The position numbers and the translations under genes are program-made. The notes beneath the pieces are model-generated. The model had not been told where the DNA came from. It ran no database searches and worked only from the letters and a program-made list of their open reading frames with translations. DNA of 64,000 nucleotides, from positions 2,120,501 to 2,184,500 of the forward strand of contig JADKFX010000001.1 in the NCBI GenBank assembly GCA_016717265.1, given 5' to 3'. Numbering within the stretch: position 1 is the stretch's first letter; each line of letters starts with the position of its first letter. Shown in pieces: positions 8,860-18,027 of the stretch. The DNA comes from Saprospiraceae bacterium. GTDB taxonomy: Bacteria; Bacteroidota; Bacteroidia; Chitinophagales; Saprospiraceae.

Positions 8860-10274
8860 AATTTTATTAAACTGCTTGTAAACAATCCTTGATTTTTAAA
8901 CCGTAATTTAAGGATATAATAACCAGACTCAAGCTCGTCTAATGGAATAGTATTATTGGATTCTATGGATTGTATAATTCCTTTTTTTAAAAGCTTTCCA
9001 GTTATATCCGATATTTCAAAAGTAGCAGCGTGGTAAAGGAACGGAGTTTTAATTTGAATTCCATGTTGCGTCGGATTTGGAAATATATTTACCCTCAAGC
9101 TTTTATCAAAGGAATTTGTTGCTACAGGATTACAGGAATACACCACATTACAAGGTTTTTCAACGCCTTCCACCACAAATAATCCATTTTGCATATCAGC
9201 AATTACAATATTCCCGGATGGTAAATACGGATAATTACCCCAGGAACCTTTATAGCTTAAATTATTGGGAAGTATTGAGGTAGGATAAAAGGCTTCTAAA
9301 ATTGGTTTCGCAGGATTTTTTATATTATACACTTGAAGGCCATCATAATAATAGGATACATATGCATAATCACAAGAAACTAATGGGTTATGAGGGATTG
9401 ATTTAGCGGTGTCTTTTGCTGGCGAAAGGGTAGATACCACCTTTCCATTTTTAATATCTGTTAAATCAATGAGTTTCAAAGGAAGACCATGATTTTCATC
9501 TGCCATTACATAACTTAATCCATCTGGAGTAAGCCATCCAGAATGATTATATCCCGCAAAAGGATAATCTGCAGGTGTTAAAGTTAAAATTGGTTTTGGA
9601 TTGATTGCATCACTAAAATCCATAATAGCAAATCCATTCGGCCCACAATTCAAATATACAGTATCATTTCGTGCGTAAGCATCGTGTACATGGGAAGCTG
9701 TAATGTCACCAAATTTATTATAGTGTCCAATAAATTTAGGTTTGATTGGATTACTTATATCATAAAGTCCTAAAGCAAAAAAGCCTGTATTTCCATTTTC
9801 TGAGCAAGTGTACAAACGCGCTTTGGGAATATCTATAAATATATTATGAACCCGTGTCATGAATTCATTGGAGTCGTACACTATGGTTGCGGTATCGGGA
9901 AGTTGAGAAATATCAATGATTTGCAAACTGCTTTGTCCTTCATCACAGACAGCATATAAGTAGCAACGATAATCATCATAATCTCTATGAATTACATGCG
10001 GGCCATTTGAAGCTCCGGGTATTAACATTCTTTCAAAAAGTTTTGAAGGATTCGTTACATCAATTAAATGAGTTCCTGAAGTAGAACCGATCACTCCGTA
10101 TTCTTTTCCATTCACCCAAAATCCCCAGGCTTCATTAAATGCATTGTCATAAGCACTTGAACCTACAACATTAGAATCTCTCCAATGGCCTAAAAGTTTT
10201 AATTGTTTAGCTTGGCATCGGCTCTCTGCAATTTGTAAGCAAAACAAAATGCAAAGCAAAGCTGTTATTTTCAT
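8856..10274 (-). CDS. Secreted LVIVD-repeat (choice-of-anchor B) protein with T9SS sorting domain
   Basis: The 472-residue product starts with a signal peptide (MKITALLCILFCLQIAESRC) and has repeated LVIVD-type beta-propeller blades, seen in segments such as THLIDVTNPSK, LQIIDISQLPD, LGLYDISNPIKP, FAIMDFSDAINPK and LQVYNIKNPAKP. The last 80 residues form a type A T9SS sorting domain (VNIFPNPTQHG ... ISDITGKLLKKG ... LESGYYILKL). It is therefore predicted to be exported and attached to or released from the cell surface by T9SS. No enzymatic motif is seen, and its molecular role is unknown. It begins 3 nt after the fabI stop and overlaps the porin gene by 4 nt. Confidence 0.82.
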   Translation of the reverse strand: MKITALLCILFCLQIAESRCQAKQLKLLGHWRDSNVVGSSAYDNAFNEAWGFWVNGKEYGVIGSTSGTHLIDVTNPSKLFERMLIPGASNGPHVIHRDYDDYRCYLYAVCDEGQSSLQIIDISQLPDTATIVYDSNEFMTRVHNIFIDIPKARLYTCSENGNTGFFALGLYDISNPIKPKFIGHYNKFGDITASHVHDAYARNDTVYLNCGPNGFAIMDFSDAINPKPILTLTPADYPFAGYNHSGWLTPDGLSYVMADENHGLPLKLIDLTDIKNGKVVSTLSPAKDTAKSIPHNPLVSCDYAYVSYYYDGLQVYNIKNPAKPILEAFYPTSILPNNLSYKGSWGNYPYLPSGNIVIADMQNGLFVVEGVEKPCNVVYSCNPVATNSFDKSLRVNIFPNPTQHGIQIKTPFLYHAATFEISDITGKLLKKGIIQSIESNNTIPLDELESGYYILKLRFKNQGLFTSSLIKF

Positions 10275-10277
10275 GAA

Positions 10278-11081
10278 CTATAAATTTAGAATAGATGGAT
10301 TCATACCCATATTAGAAAAACCACCATCGTGAAATAAATTTTGCATCGTAACCATCCTGGTAAGATCTGAAAACATAACTACACAATAATCGGCACAGGC
10401 ATCTGCAGAAGCATTCCCTAACGGACTCATTTTATTTGCATAATCATAAAATTCTTTAAATCCTTTTACTCCAGATCCTGCTGTTGTCCAGGTTGGGGAT
10501 TGTGAAATTGTATTTACCCGAACTTTTTTCAAAGTCCCAAAATGATATCCAAAACTTCTTGCAAAAGATTCTAATAAAGCTTTTGATTCAGCCATCTCAC
10601 TATAATCAGGAAAGACACGTTGAGCAGCGATATAAGTTAAAGCCAAAATGGATCCTTGTTCAGCAACTGCATCCAATTTTAAAGCAGATTGCATCAACTT
10701 ATGAAATGAAATGGATGAGATATCAAAGGTTTTTTGCATAAAGTCGTAATTCAAATCTGTGTAAGATTTGCCTTTTCGTACGTTTATAGACATTCCAATA
10801 GAGTGCAATATAAAATCCAGTTTGCCGCCTAAAATTTCCATGGATTGTTTGAGTAAGTTTTCTAAATCTTCCACAGAGGTGGCATCTGCACCTATAAGTT
10901 CAGCATTTAATTTTGAAGATAATTCCTGGATCTTGCCCATTCTTAAGGCCACCGGAGCATTGGTTAAGGTGATTTTCGCACCTTGTTCTACACATTTTTC
11001 AGCGACATGCCAAGCTATGGATTGTTCATCTAAGGCTCCAAAAATAATACCTCGTTTATTTGACAGTAATTGATTACTCAT
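10278..11081 (-). CDS. fabI: Enoyl-[acyl-carrier-protein] reductase FabI
   Basis: FabI reduces trans-2-enoyl-ACP with NAD(P)H in the last step of each fatty acid elongation cycle. It is an SDR-fold protein of 267 residues. The N-terminal cofactor region reads KRGIIFGALDEQSIAWHVAE, and the catalytic segment has the FabI pattern of two tyrosines and a lysine (LTYIAAQRVFPDYSEMAESK), with the second Tyr and Lys six residues apart. The triclosan-type loop region SPTWTTAGSGVKGF and the end NLFHDGGFSNMG also match. It follows recN by 83 nt and has its own candidate promoter in that gap. Confidence 0.95.
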   Translation of the reverse strand: MSNQLLSNKRGIIFGALDEQSIAWHVAEKCVEQGAKITLTNAPVALRMGKIQELSSKLNAELIGADATSVEDLENLLKQSMEILGGKLDFILHSIGMSINVRKGKSYTDLNYDFMQKTFDISSISFHKLMQSALKLDAVAEQGSILALTYIAAQRVFPDYSEMAESKALLESFARSFGYHFGTLKKVRVNTISQSPTWTTAGSGVKGFKEFYDYANKMSPLGNASADACADYCVVMFSDLTRMVTMQNLFHDGGFSNMGMNPSILNL

Positions 11082-11097
11082 ATTATTTGATTTTTAG

Positions 11098-11105
11098 CAA
11101 AATTA
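11098..11105 (-). promoter_or_regulatory. Candidate -7 box of fabI
   Basis: On the minus strand this reads TAATTTTG, a perfect TAnnTTTG match, 17 nt upstream of the fabI ATG and in the short gap after recN. No convincing -33 element is visible. Confidence 0.35.
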
Positions 11106-11164
11106 CATTGCTTATGATAGTATCCGATTAAATATTTAATAAAAATTAATTAGAACCGATTTAC

Positions 11165-12814
11165 TTACATAAGGATTAATTCAGATGCATTTTTTAAAGC
11201 TGCTTTTGTCGGCGGTTCACCACTCAGCATTTTAGCCAATTCGTGCAATCGCTCTTCTTTTGTTAAGCTTTTAATTTTAGTATTTGTACTGTCTGTTTTA
11301 TGTTCTTTATAAACATAATAATGTTGTTTTGCTCTGGATGCAACTTGCGGAGAATGGGTAATGCAAATGACTTGTTGATGAGCAGCCATTTCTTTTAGGA
11401 TATTTCCCATTTGCAAAGCAATTTGTCCGGAAACTCCGGTATCGATTTCATCAAAAATCAAACAACCAGATTCATTTTGTTTTGCAACCAAGGATTTAAT
11501 AGCGAGATTAAAACGCGCTAATTCCCCTCCAGATGCCTGCTCTTTAATAGGGCGAAGCGTGGCTCCTTTATTTGCGCAAAATAAAAATTCAATCTGGTCA
11601 CTTCCGCTTTCATTTAGTATGGTTTCAGAATTAAATTGGATATCAAATTTTGCAAATTCCATTCCTAATTTCTTTAATAGGATATTTGTTTTTTCAATTA
11701 ATTCTTTAGATTTTCCCTTTCTGATTTTAGATAAACTAATTGCTTCTTTTGTTAAATTTTGTTTTGCTCTTTCAATTTCAGCATTCAGGGAATTTAAAGT
11801 TTCATCGGAAGTGCTGATAGATTCTAATTTTTCAGCAAATGTAGTTCTTAATACAATAAGCTCCAGATCCGTTTGCACACGATGCTTTTTTGTAAGTCGA
11901 TTGAGTAAATCCAATCGTTGGTTGATGATTTTAATTTTCTCCGGACTAAATTCAGATCCTTCAGAAATATCTTCAAGCTCCTGACCCATATCTTTAATTT
12001 CCGTTTTTACTTGTTCAAGTCTATCAAATATCAATTGAATACGGTTATTCATCCTGATATTTTTAAGTAGATTCATACATTCCTGAATCTGATCTAATAT
12101 ACCACGATCGCCTTGTAGGATGTCAAATGATTGTAATGAATTTGTCTTAATTTCTTCGGCCTTGGATACTAATTTTAATTCTTGTTCCAATTGATTGATT
12201 TCATCTGGTTTCAAATTTGCAAGATCTAATTCATTCCATTGAAATTCAAGAAATTCTTTTTCATTCATTCCATTTTTTATACGGGCTTCGATTTCATTTC
12301 TTTGGATTATTAATTCCTGATATTGCTTAAATTTTTTGCGAAACGTTTGAACAGCAATTAAATTCGCAGCAAAGGAATCTAAGACTTCTAATTGAAACCC
12401 ACGATCAAAGAAATCGAGGTGATCAAATTGTTGATGGATACTTAATAAAGAATGTGCAATTTGTTGAATTTCTGTAAGTAATACCGGACTATCATTGATG
12501 AACGATCTTGATTTACCACTTGGAAGAATCTCTCTTCTTACAATGACTTCATTGGTTGCATCGGTTTCAAATTTAGATTGTATCTGATTTTTGAGGGACT
12601 CAGTGCAGCTGAAGATGGCTTCCACAATGCATTTTTCATCTGGATTGCGCAATGCTTTAACATCCGAACGATTGCCCAGAACCAATTGTAAAGCTCCTAT
12701 GATTATAGATTTTCCTGCACCGGTTTCTCCGGTTATTACAGTCATTCCTTGTTGCCATTCTATTTCGAGCTGATCGATAATCGCATAATTTTTGATCAAT
12801 AAGGATTGTAACAT
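11165..12814 (-). CDS. recN: DNA repair protein RecN
   Basis: RecN is an SMC-like ATPase that acts at double-strand breaks. The 549-residue product has Walker A GETGAGKSIIIGAL near residue 30, a long central coiled-coil region (about 155-370, rich in Glu, Lys and Gln heptads), the ABC signature ASGGELARFNLA at about 430 and Walker B CLIFDEIDTGVSG with the following ITHSPQVAS switch histidine. The N-terminus MLQSLLIKNYAIID is the family's usual start. The upstream membrane/TPR gene ends 21 nt before it, so it may be read from that promoter. Confidence 0.95.
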   Translation of the reverse strand: MLQSLLIKNYAIIDQLEIEWQQGMTVITGETGAGKSIIIGALQLVLGNRSDVKALRNPDEKCIVEAIFSCTESLKNQIQSKFETDATNEVIVRREILPSGKSRSFINDSPVLLTEIQQIAHSLLSIHQQFDHLDFFDRGFQLEVLDSFAANLIAVQTFRKKFKQYQELIIQRNEIEARIKNGMNEKEFLEFQWNELDLANLKPDEINQLEQELKLVSKAEEIKTNSLQSFDILQGDRGILDQIQECMNLLKNIRMNNRIQLIFDRLEQVKTEIKDMGQELEDISEGSEFSPEKIKIINQRLDLLNRLTKKHRVQTDLELIVLRTTFAEKLESISTSDETLNSLNAEIERAKQNLTKEAISLSKIRKGKSKELIEKTNILLKKLGMEFAKFDIQFNSETILNESGSDQIEFLFCANKGATLRPIKEQASGGELARFNLAIKSLVAKQNESGCLIFDEIDTGVSGQIALQMGNILKEMAAHQQVICITHSPQVASRAKQHYYVYKEHKTDSTNTKIKSLTKEERLHELAKMLSGEPPTKAALKNASELILM

Positions 12815-12835
12815 GCAGTGTTTTCTATTTTCTGT

Positions 12836-14710
12836 TTATTGTAATTTCTCTCCAAGTTTGGAGGCCTGTTGCAAATCCTGGTTAGCAGCTGCTTGGTTTC
12901 CTAAAATCTGATAGGTGCGCCCTCGCTCAGCATAAAATAAACCCATTTTTGGTTTCAAACGAATGGCATTTGAATAATATTCTATGGCTTTATTGGGTTG
13001 ATTTAAAGCTCGCAAACAACGCCCTCCTTCATACCAGATATCTCCATTTTTAGGATCAAACTTTAAATACATATCGATATCTGCCAGGGACCGATCAAAT
13101 TGTCCCAATTGATTGTAAATAATGGATCGATTTAAATATCCGAATTTCCAATTCTTATTGATTTCAATACCTTTGTTAAAGTCGGTTAATGCTTCCTCTA
13201 ATCGACCTAATTTTGCTTTTGCCGCACCCCGATTTACAAAGTATTCTGCTTGCGGACTCATTTTAATAGCTTGGTCATAATCGAGAATTGCTTTTTCATC
13301 TTCATTTTTATTAAAGAATAATCTGGCTCTACTGTTGAATGTTGCATGTCCTGCTTTATATTTAATTGCATTGTTATAATCTTGTAATGCAAGATCATAT
13401 TGCTTATAATCTCGTAAATAATTTGCCCGGTTATTATAAGGAAGTGAGGAGTTCGTATAATATTGTAAAACATGTGTCCAAAGCGTATTTGAGTTTTTCC
13501 AGATCTTAGTTTGATTATAGGACAAATACGCAAGGAATAACAGATAAATTCCGACTACCGAATACACATTTGTAGCAAGTGTTGGTTTTTTATTTATGAA
13601 TTGCTGAAGGTAGTATGCGAATATAAAAAACAAGCCGATATATGCAATGTAGGTAAATCGATCAGCAAGATATCCTTGCCCTGCCCCTATAATTTGTAAC
13701 AGAAACACGATGTTTAAAAAGAAAAAACTAAATCCAAAAACCAGGGCTTTTAAATTTCGTTTATAAGCATAATAAATCCCTGCAAATAAAGCGATAGCAG
13801 CAGGAAGTGAAAGATAATGCCAAATCGTTAATTTTTCAGGATACGGATATAGTGGAGACATTCGATAGGGTGCCAACCATTTTATACAATACGTAATAAA
13901 ACTATAACTCCCTATAAAAATTCGTTGAATTCCAGAATGTACAACATCATTTGTTTCCAGGGAGCCTTGTTGTTTTAAGAAATAAATTCCAAGACATCCA
14001 AAAAGAAAAGCGGCAAGAAATAACAACCATTTTTCAGTAATTAACTTAAATTGGATTTCTCTTCCTTTAAAATAATCAATAGCCAACATAGATAAAGGCA
14101 ATGCAACCATTTGAATTTTGGCGAATAAGCCTATGACAAATAATAGAAAGATCCAAATTTTTCTGGATGTCTTAGGATGATCAAGATTAATAATATACAG
14201 ATATAAAGCAGGACAGAAAAAGGCCCCATACAGTACATCTTTTCGTTCTGTAATCCAGGCTACAGATTCAACTCGCAAAGGGTGAAATGCAAAAAACGCC
14301 GTAGCAATTAATGCGATCCAGAGCTGTAATTGGAGTGCTCTAAATATTTTGAAAACAAAAAAAATACAAACTAAGTGAAGTAATATATTGACAAGATGCA
14401 TATTAGAAGCATTCATTCCATAAAAATGATGCTCTATGCCAAAACTTAAAATACTCAAAGGATTGTAATTGCCGATCACATTTTGACTAAAAATAGCTTT
14501 CAGATTCGGTTCTACAACTAAAGGATTTTCATAAACATTGCGATCGTCATCCCAATTTACGAAATCACATTTTAAGGCGCTACTAAATATAAAAAAGCTA
14601 AAAACTAATAAGGGGAGCAGATAAATCAGCTCATTTTTAGACTTTGGCTCTGAAATTACTTTGATTGGAGCCGGTACGGAAGCTTTGATTTTGGTTTTTT
14701 TATTTCCCAT
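12836..14710 (-). CDS. TMTC-like polytopic membrane protein with C-terminal TPR repeats
   Basis: The protein has about ten hydrophobic segments up to residue 390, then TPR repeats to the end (for example NRANYLRDYKQYDLALQDYN, FVNRGAAKAKLGRLEEALTD, YEGGRCLRALNQPNKAIEYY). The N-terminal loop WDDDRNVYENP and the motif HPLRVESVAWITERKDVLY are typical of the GT-C-fold, PMT-like family related to eukaryotic TMTC proteins. A lipid-linked sugar transfer role is possible but unproven. I prefer the ATG at 14710 to the in-frame ATG at 14758, because a perfect promoter box lies between them; the longer form would add 16 residues. Confidence 0.75.
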   Translation of the reverse strand: MGNKKTKIKASVPAPIKVISEPKSKNELIYLLPLLVFSFFIFSSALKCDFVNWDDDRNVYENPLVVEPNLKAIFSQNVIGNYNPLSILSFGIEHHFYGMNASNMHLVNILLHLVCIFFVFKIFRALQLQLWIALIATAFFAFHPLRVESVAWITERKDVLYGAFFCPALYLYIINLDHPKTSRKIWIFLLFVIGLFAKIQMVALPLSMLAIDYFKGREIQFKLITEKWLLFLAAFLFGCLGIYFLKQQGSLETNDVVHSGIQRIFIGSYSFITYCIKWLAPYRMSPLYPYPEKLTIWHYLSLPAAIALFAGIYYAYKRNLKALVFGFSFFFLNIVFLLQIIGAGQGYLADRFTYIAYIGLFFIFAYYLQQFINKKPTLATNVYSVVGIYLLFLAYLSYNQTKIWKNSNTLWTHVLQYYTNSSLPYNNRANYLRDYKQYDLALQDYNNAIKYKAGHATFNSRARLFFNKNEDEKAILDYDQAIKMSPQAEYFVNRGAAKAKLGRLEEALTDFNKGIEINKNWKFGYLNRSIIYNQLGQFDRSLADIDMYLKFDPKNGDIWYEGGRCLRALNQPNKAIEYYSNAIRLKPKMGLFYAERGRTYQILGNQAAANQDLQQASKLGEKLQ

Positions 14711-14730
14711 GAACAGATAATGACTTGTAA

Positions 14731-14738
14731 CAAAGGTA
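14731..14738 (-). promoter_or_regulatory. Candidate -7 box of the TMTC-like gene
   Basis: On the minus strand this reads TACCTTTG, a perfect TAnnTTTG match, 20 nt before the ATG at 14710. The expected transcript start (about 14724) is downstream of the alternative ATG at 14758, which favours the shorter protein. Confidence 0.4.
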
Positions 14739-14779
14739 CAAAATATTGGATTTGCCATTTTGGACCTGTTTTTACTTCT

Positions 14780-14808
14780 TTTGCTTTCTCACCTAATTTG
14801 TAGATTTG
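14780..14808 (+). promoter_or_regulatory. Candidate promoter of the lpx operon
   Basis: TTTG at 14780-14783 and TAGATTTG at 14801-14808 are separated by 17 nt. The -7 box ends only 4 nt before the GTG start of lpxD, which would make the lpxD message almost leaderless. A second, weaker box TAATTTG begins at 14794. Confidence 0.35.
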
Positions 14809-14812
14809 CATT

Positions 14813-15838
14813 GTGAAAATCACTACCGGCGAGTTAGCAAAATTGGTGAATGGGATTCTGGAAGGTGATCCGGAGCTTCTGATTACCCATCCCAGTAAGA
14901 TTGAAGAGGGTGAGGAAGGCAGTATCTGTTTCTTAGGTAACCCAAAGTATGAATCTTATTTATACACTACGAAGGCGTCTGCAGTCTTGGTTGAAAGCTC
15001 ATTTGAACCCAAAGAACAGGTTAAAGCAGCTTTAATACGGGTAGAAAACGTCTACCTTACAGTTAGTCAGCTATTAAACCAATTTGACGAAAAGTCAGCT
15101 GGAAATGGCTTAGATAAAAATGCGATTATAGATCCGAAGGCTCGGTTATCAGGTGATACTAGTGTTGGGCCTTTTAGTATTATTTCCGAAGGTGTACAAA
15201 TTGGCAAACGATCTATCATTCATGCTCAAGTATTTATTGATAAAGATGTGAAAATTGGGGATGATGTGGTTATTTATCCCGGGGTTAAAGTTTATAAAGA
15301 TTGTATTATTGGCGACCGCTGTATTTTGCATGCGAATGTTGTTATTGGTTCGGATGGTTTCGGTTTTTCGCCAGATGGTAATGGAAATTACAAAAAAATA
15401 GCCCAACTTGGAAATGTTGAAATCGGAAGTGATGTTGAAATAGGATCGAATACTACGATAGATCGCGGTACGATGGGATCAACCCGGATAGGAAATGGAT
15501 GTAAACTCGATAATCTGATTCAAATTGCGCACAATGTACAGATCGGTGAACATACAGTGATAGCAGCCCAAACAGGCATTGCCGGAAGTGCAAAAATTGG
15601 AAAATACTGTATGATCGGTGGGCAGGTAGGTATTGCAGGGCATCTTTCAATAGCTGATGGTACCATGATCCAGGCACAAAGTGGTATCGCCAGTTCGTTG
15701 GAACAACCAAAAGGCAAATGGTATGGATCCCCGGCGATTGAATATTTTTCATTTTTAAGATCTTTTGCAGAGTTTAAAAGACTCCCTACAATTGTTAAAA
15801 AATTAAAGGACTTGGAAGATCAACAAAAGTCTACTTAA
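14813..15838 (+). CDS. lpxD: UDP-3-O-(3-hydroxyacyl)glucosamine N-acyltransferase LpxD
   Basis: LpxD adds the N-linked hydroxyacyl chain in the third step of lipid A synthesis. The 341-residue product has the N-terminal uridine-binding domain (LAKLVNGILEGDPELLI, SICFLGNPKYESYL) and then a left-handed parallel beta-helix made of hexapeptide repeats (VGPFSIISEGVQIGKRSIIHA and onward). The catalytic histidine region is IQIAHNVQIGEHTVIAAQTGIAGS and the C-terminus is a short helix (FAEFKRLPTIVKKLKDLE). The start codon is GTG. It heads a plus-strand run with lpxC-fabZ (14 nt gap) and lpxA. Confidence 0.95.
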   Translation: MKITTGELAKLVNGILEGDPELLITHPSKIEEGEEGSICFLGNPKYESYLYTTKASAVLVESSFEPKEQVKAALIRVENVYLTVSQLLNQFDEKSAGNGLDKNAIIDPKARLSGDTSVGPFSIISEGVQIGKRSIIHAQVFIDKDVKIGDDVVIYPGVKVYKDCIIGDRCILHANVVIGSDGFGFSPDGNGNYKKIAQLGNVEIGSDVEIGSNTTIDRGTMGSTRIGNGCKLDNLIQIAHNVQIGEHTVIAAQTGIAGSAKIGKYCMIGGQVGIAGHLSIADGTMIQAQSGIASSLEQPKGKWYGSPAIEYFSFLRSFAEFKRLPTIVKKLKDLEDQQKST

Positions 15839-15852
15839 ATAGAATATAGGAA

Positions 15853-17244
15853 ATGAATCAAAGGACAATCAAAGCAGATATTCAAATAGATGGTGTTGGA
15901 TTACATACCGGTTCCTTTGTTAAAATGACATTTAAGCCTGCACCTGAAAATTTTGGCATTCGGTTTCAACGGATTGACCTTCCTGATCAACCCATAATAC
16001 TTGCAGATGTAAGCAGAGTAGTCTCAACCAATCGGGGCACCACATTACAGGAAGGGGTAGCACAAGTTTGGACAGTAGAACATGTACTTTCTGCTTTAAT
16101 GGGTTTAGGTATTGATAATGTTTTAATAGAATTAGACGGTCCTGAAATTCCAATTAAAGATGGAAGTGCTAAAGATTTTGTCTTTGCACTCGATCAAACA
16201 GGCACTCTTGAACAGAATGCAGAGCGTGACTATTTTAGAATTACAGAACCTATATCTTTTGATGATGATCTTACAGGTGCTGAATTTCTGGCAATGCCTT
16301 CTGATAAGCTGGAAATTACCACAATGATTGATTTTAACTCAAAAACCTTGGCACCTCAATATGCAACTTTAGAAAATATTGAAGATTATAAAACAGAAAT
16401 AGCACCTTGTCGAACCTTTGTGTTCCTTCACGAACTTGAAAAACTAATTGAACAAAACCTGATTAAAGGGGGTGATCTCAATAATGCAATCGTCATTGTG
16501 GATCGCATGATGAGTCAGGAAGAATTGGATGTGTTGGCAAAAAAATTAAATAAACCAAGTGTCAAGGTGGAGCGGGAAGGAGTTTTAAACACTATTAAAT
16601 TATATTTTGATAATGAACCTGCCCGACATAAATTATTAGATGTTTTAGGCGATTTAGCATTAGTCGGAAAGCCTATTTTAGGCAATATTTTAACGAAAAA
16701 GCCAGGGCATAAGTTGAATGTGGAATTTGCCCGAATTCTAAAGAAAAAACTAGTCGAACAAAAAAAGATGCAAGGCGTGCCGCATTATGATCCAGATAAG
16801 GTCCCGGTTTTTAATACGCAGCAAATTCAATCCATGTTACCACACAGATATCCATTTTTAATGATTGATAAAATTGTTGAAATGAATGAAAAAATGGTTG
16901 TGGGAATAAAGAATATTACCATTAATGAAGCCCTTTTTCAAGGTCATTTTCCTGGTAACCCGGTGTTTCCAGGGGTTTTACAAATTGAAGCGATGGCCCA
17001 AACTGGAGGGATTTTGGTATTAGCACCGCAAGAAGAGCCACATAAATGGGATACTTATTTTTTGAAGATAGACAATGCTAAGTTTAAGCAAAAAGTGATG
17101 CCAGGTGATACGCTGATTATAAAGATGGAATTGGCTGCACCGGTGCGAAGAGGGATAGTGCAAATGCTTGGCACAGCTTATGTAGGTAATAAATTAGTCT
17201 GTGAGGCTGATCTCACAGCGCAAATTGTGAAACGAGAATCATGA
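15853..17244 (+). CDS. lpxC: Bifunctional LpxC deacetylase / FabZ 3-hydroxyacyl-ACP dehydratase
   Basis: This is the lpxC-fabZ fusion characteristic of Bacteroidota. Residues 1-300 are LpxC, the zinc deacetylase that commits UDP-acyl-GlcNAc to lipid A: zinc histidine in VEHVLSAL, the HKLLDVLGDLAL His/Asp pair and the KPGHKLN catalytic histidine. Residues about 315-463 are FabZ, the fatty-acid dehydratase: HRYPFLMIDKI, catalytic His in FQGHFPGNPVFPG and Glu in LQIEAMAQTGG. Both sets of catalytic residues are intact, so both activities are expected. The fusion ties lipid A and fatty acid synthesis at the shared hydroxyacyl-ACP pool. The stop overlaps the lpxA start by 4 nt. Confidence 0.97.
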   Translation: MNQRTIKADIQIDGVGLHTGSFVKMTFKPAPENFGIRFQRIDLPDQPIILADVSRVVSTNRGTTLQEGVAQVWTVEHVLSALMGLGIDNVLIELDGPEIPIKDGSAKDFVFALDQTGTLEQNAERDYFRITEPISFDDDLTGAEFLAMPSDKLEITTMIDFNSKTLAPQYATLENIEDYKTEIAPCRTFVFLHELEKLIEQNLIKGGDLNNAIVIVDRMMSQEELDVLAKKLNKPSVKVEREGVLNTIKLYFDNEPARHKLLDVLGDLALVGKPILGNILTKKPGHKLNVEFARILKKKLVEQKKMQGVPHYDPDKVPVFNTQQIQSMLPHRYPFLMIDKIVEMNEKMVVGIKNITINEALFQGHFPGNPVFPGVLQIEAMAQTGGILVLAPQEEPHKWDTYFLKIDNAKFKQKVMPGDTLIIKMELAAPVRRGIVQMLGTAYVGNKLVCEADLTAQIVKRES

Positions 17245-18020
17245 ACCCGATGTTAAGTAATATTCACCCGGGAGCCAAAATCGGTAATGGGACAGTCATT
17301 GAACCTTTTTCAACCATTCAGGAAGATGTTATTATTGGTGAAAATTGTTGGATTGGACCCTATGTTACAGTTATGAATGGCAGCAGAATTGGAAATAATT
17401 GTAAAATATTTCCAGGTGCAGTGGTCGGTGCGGTGCCCCAAGATCTTAAATATGCTGGTGAGAATAGTTTATTGGAAGTAGGTGATAATACCATAATTCG
17501 CGAGTGTTGTACTTTAAATAGAGGGACAAAAGCAGCGATGACCACGAAAGTCGGCTCAAATTGCTTGTTGATGGCGTATGTTCATGTAGCACACGATTGT
17601 TTTGTAGGAAACCATGTCATACTTGCAAATAGCGTGAATTTGGCAGGACATATTGAAATTGATGAGTATGCTATAATCGGTGGTATGTCTGCTATTCATC
17701 AATTTGTAAAAATTGGTGCACATGCGATGGTAGGAGGAGGTACTTTAGTAACAAAAGACGTACCACCCTATGCGAAAGCAGCCAGGGAGCCTATGTCCTA
17801 TGAAGGAATTAATTCTATAGGATTAAAGCGCAGAGGATTTACAGTCGATCAAGTGAATAAGATCCATGAAATCTACCGGTATCTTTTTGTAAAATATAAA
17901 AATGTAAGTAAAGCCATTAAAGCAATTGAAGTCGAATTGCCCGATTCACCGGAAAAAGATATTATCCTGGAATTTGTAAGAAATTCCAACAGAGGAATTA
18001 TGAAGGGCTATAGAAGGTAA
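17241..18020 (+). CDS. lpxA: UDP-N-acetylglucosamine acyltransferase LpxA
   Basis: LpxA transfers a 3-hydroxyacyl chain from ACP to UDP-GlcNAc, the first lipid A step. The 259-residue product is an uninterrupted hexapeptide-repeat beta-helix (IHPGAKIGNGTVIEPFSTI onward) with the catalytic histidine region YVHVAHDCFVGN, the HIEIDEYAIIGGMSAIHQF segment and a C-terminal helical domain beginning NSIGLKRRGF. Length and motifs are those of the family. The ATG overlaps the lpxC-fabZ stop (ATGA), showing tight operon structure, and an ABC ATPase gene follows after 7 nt. Confidence 0.96.
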   Translation: MNPMLSNIHPGAKIGNGTVIEPFSTIQEDVIIGENCWIGPYVTVMNGSRIGNNCKIFPGAVVGAVPQDLKYAGENSLLEVGDNTIIRECCTLNRGTKAAMTTKVGSNCLLMAYVHVAHDCFVGNHVILANSVNLAGHIEIDEYAIIGGMSAIHQFVKIGAHAMVGGGTLVTKDVPPYAKAAREPMSYEGINSIGLKRRGFTVDQVNKIHEIYRYLFVKYKNVSKAIKAIEVELPDSPEKDIILEFVRNSNRGIMKGYRR

Positions 18021-18027
18021 ACTTCCA

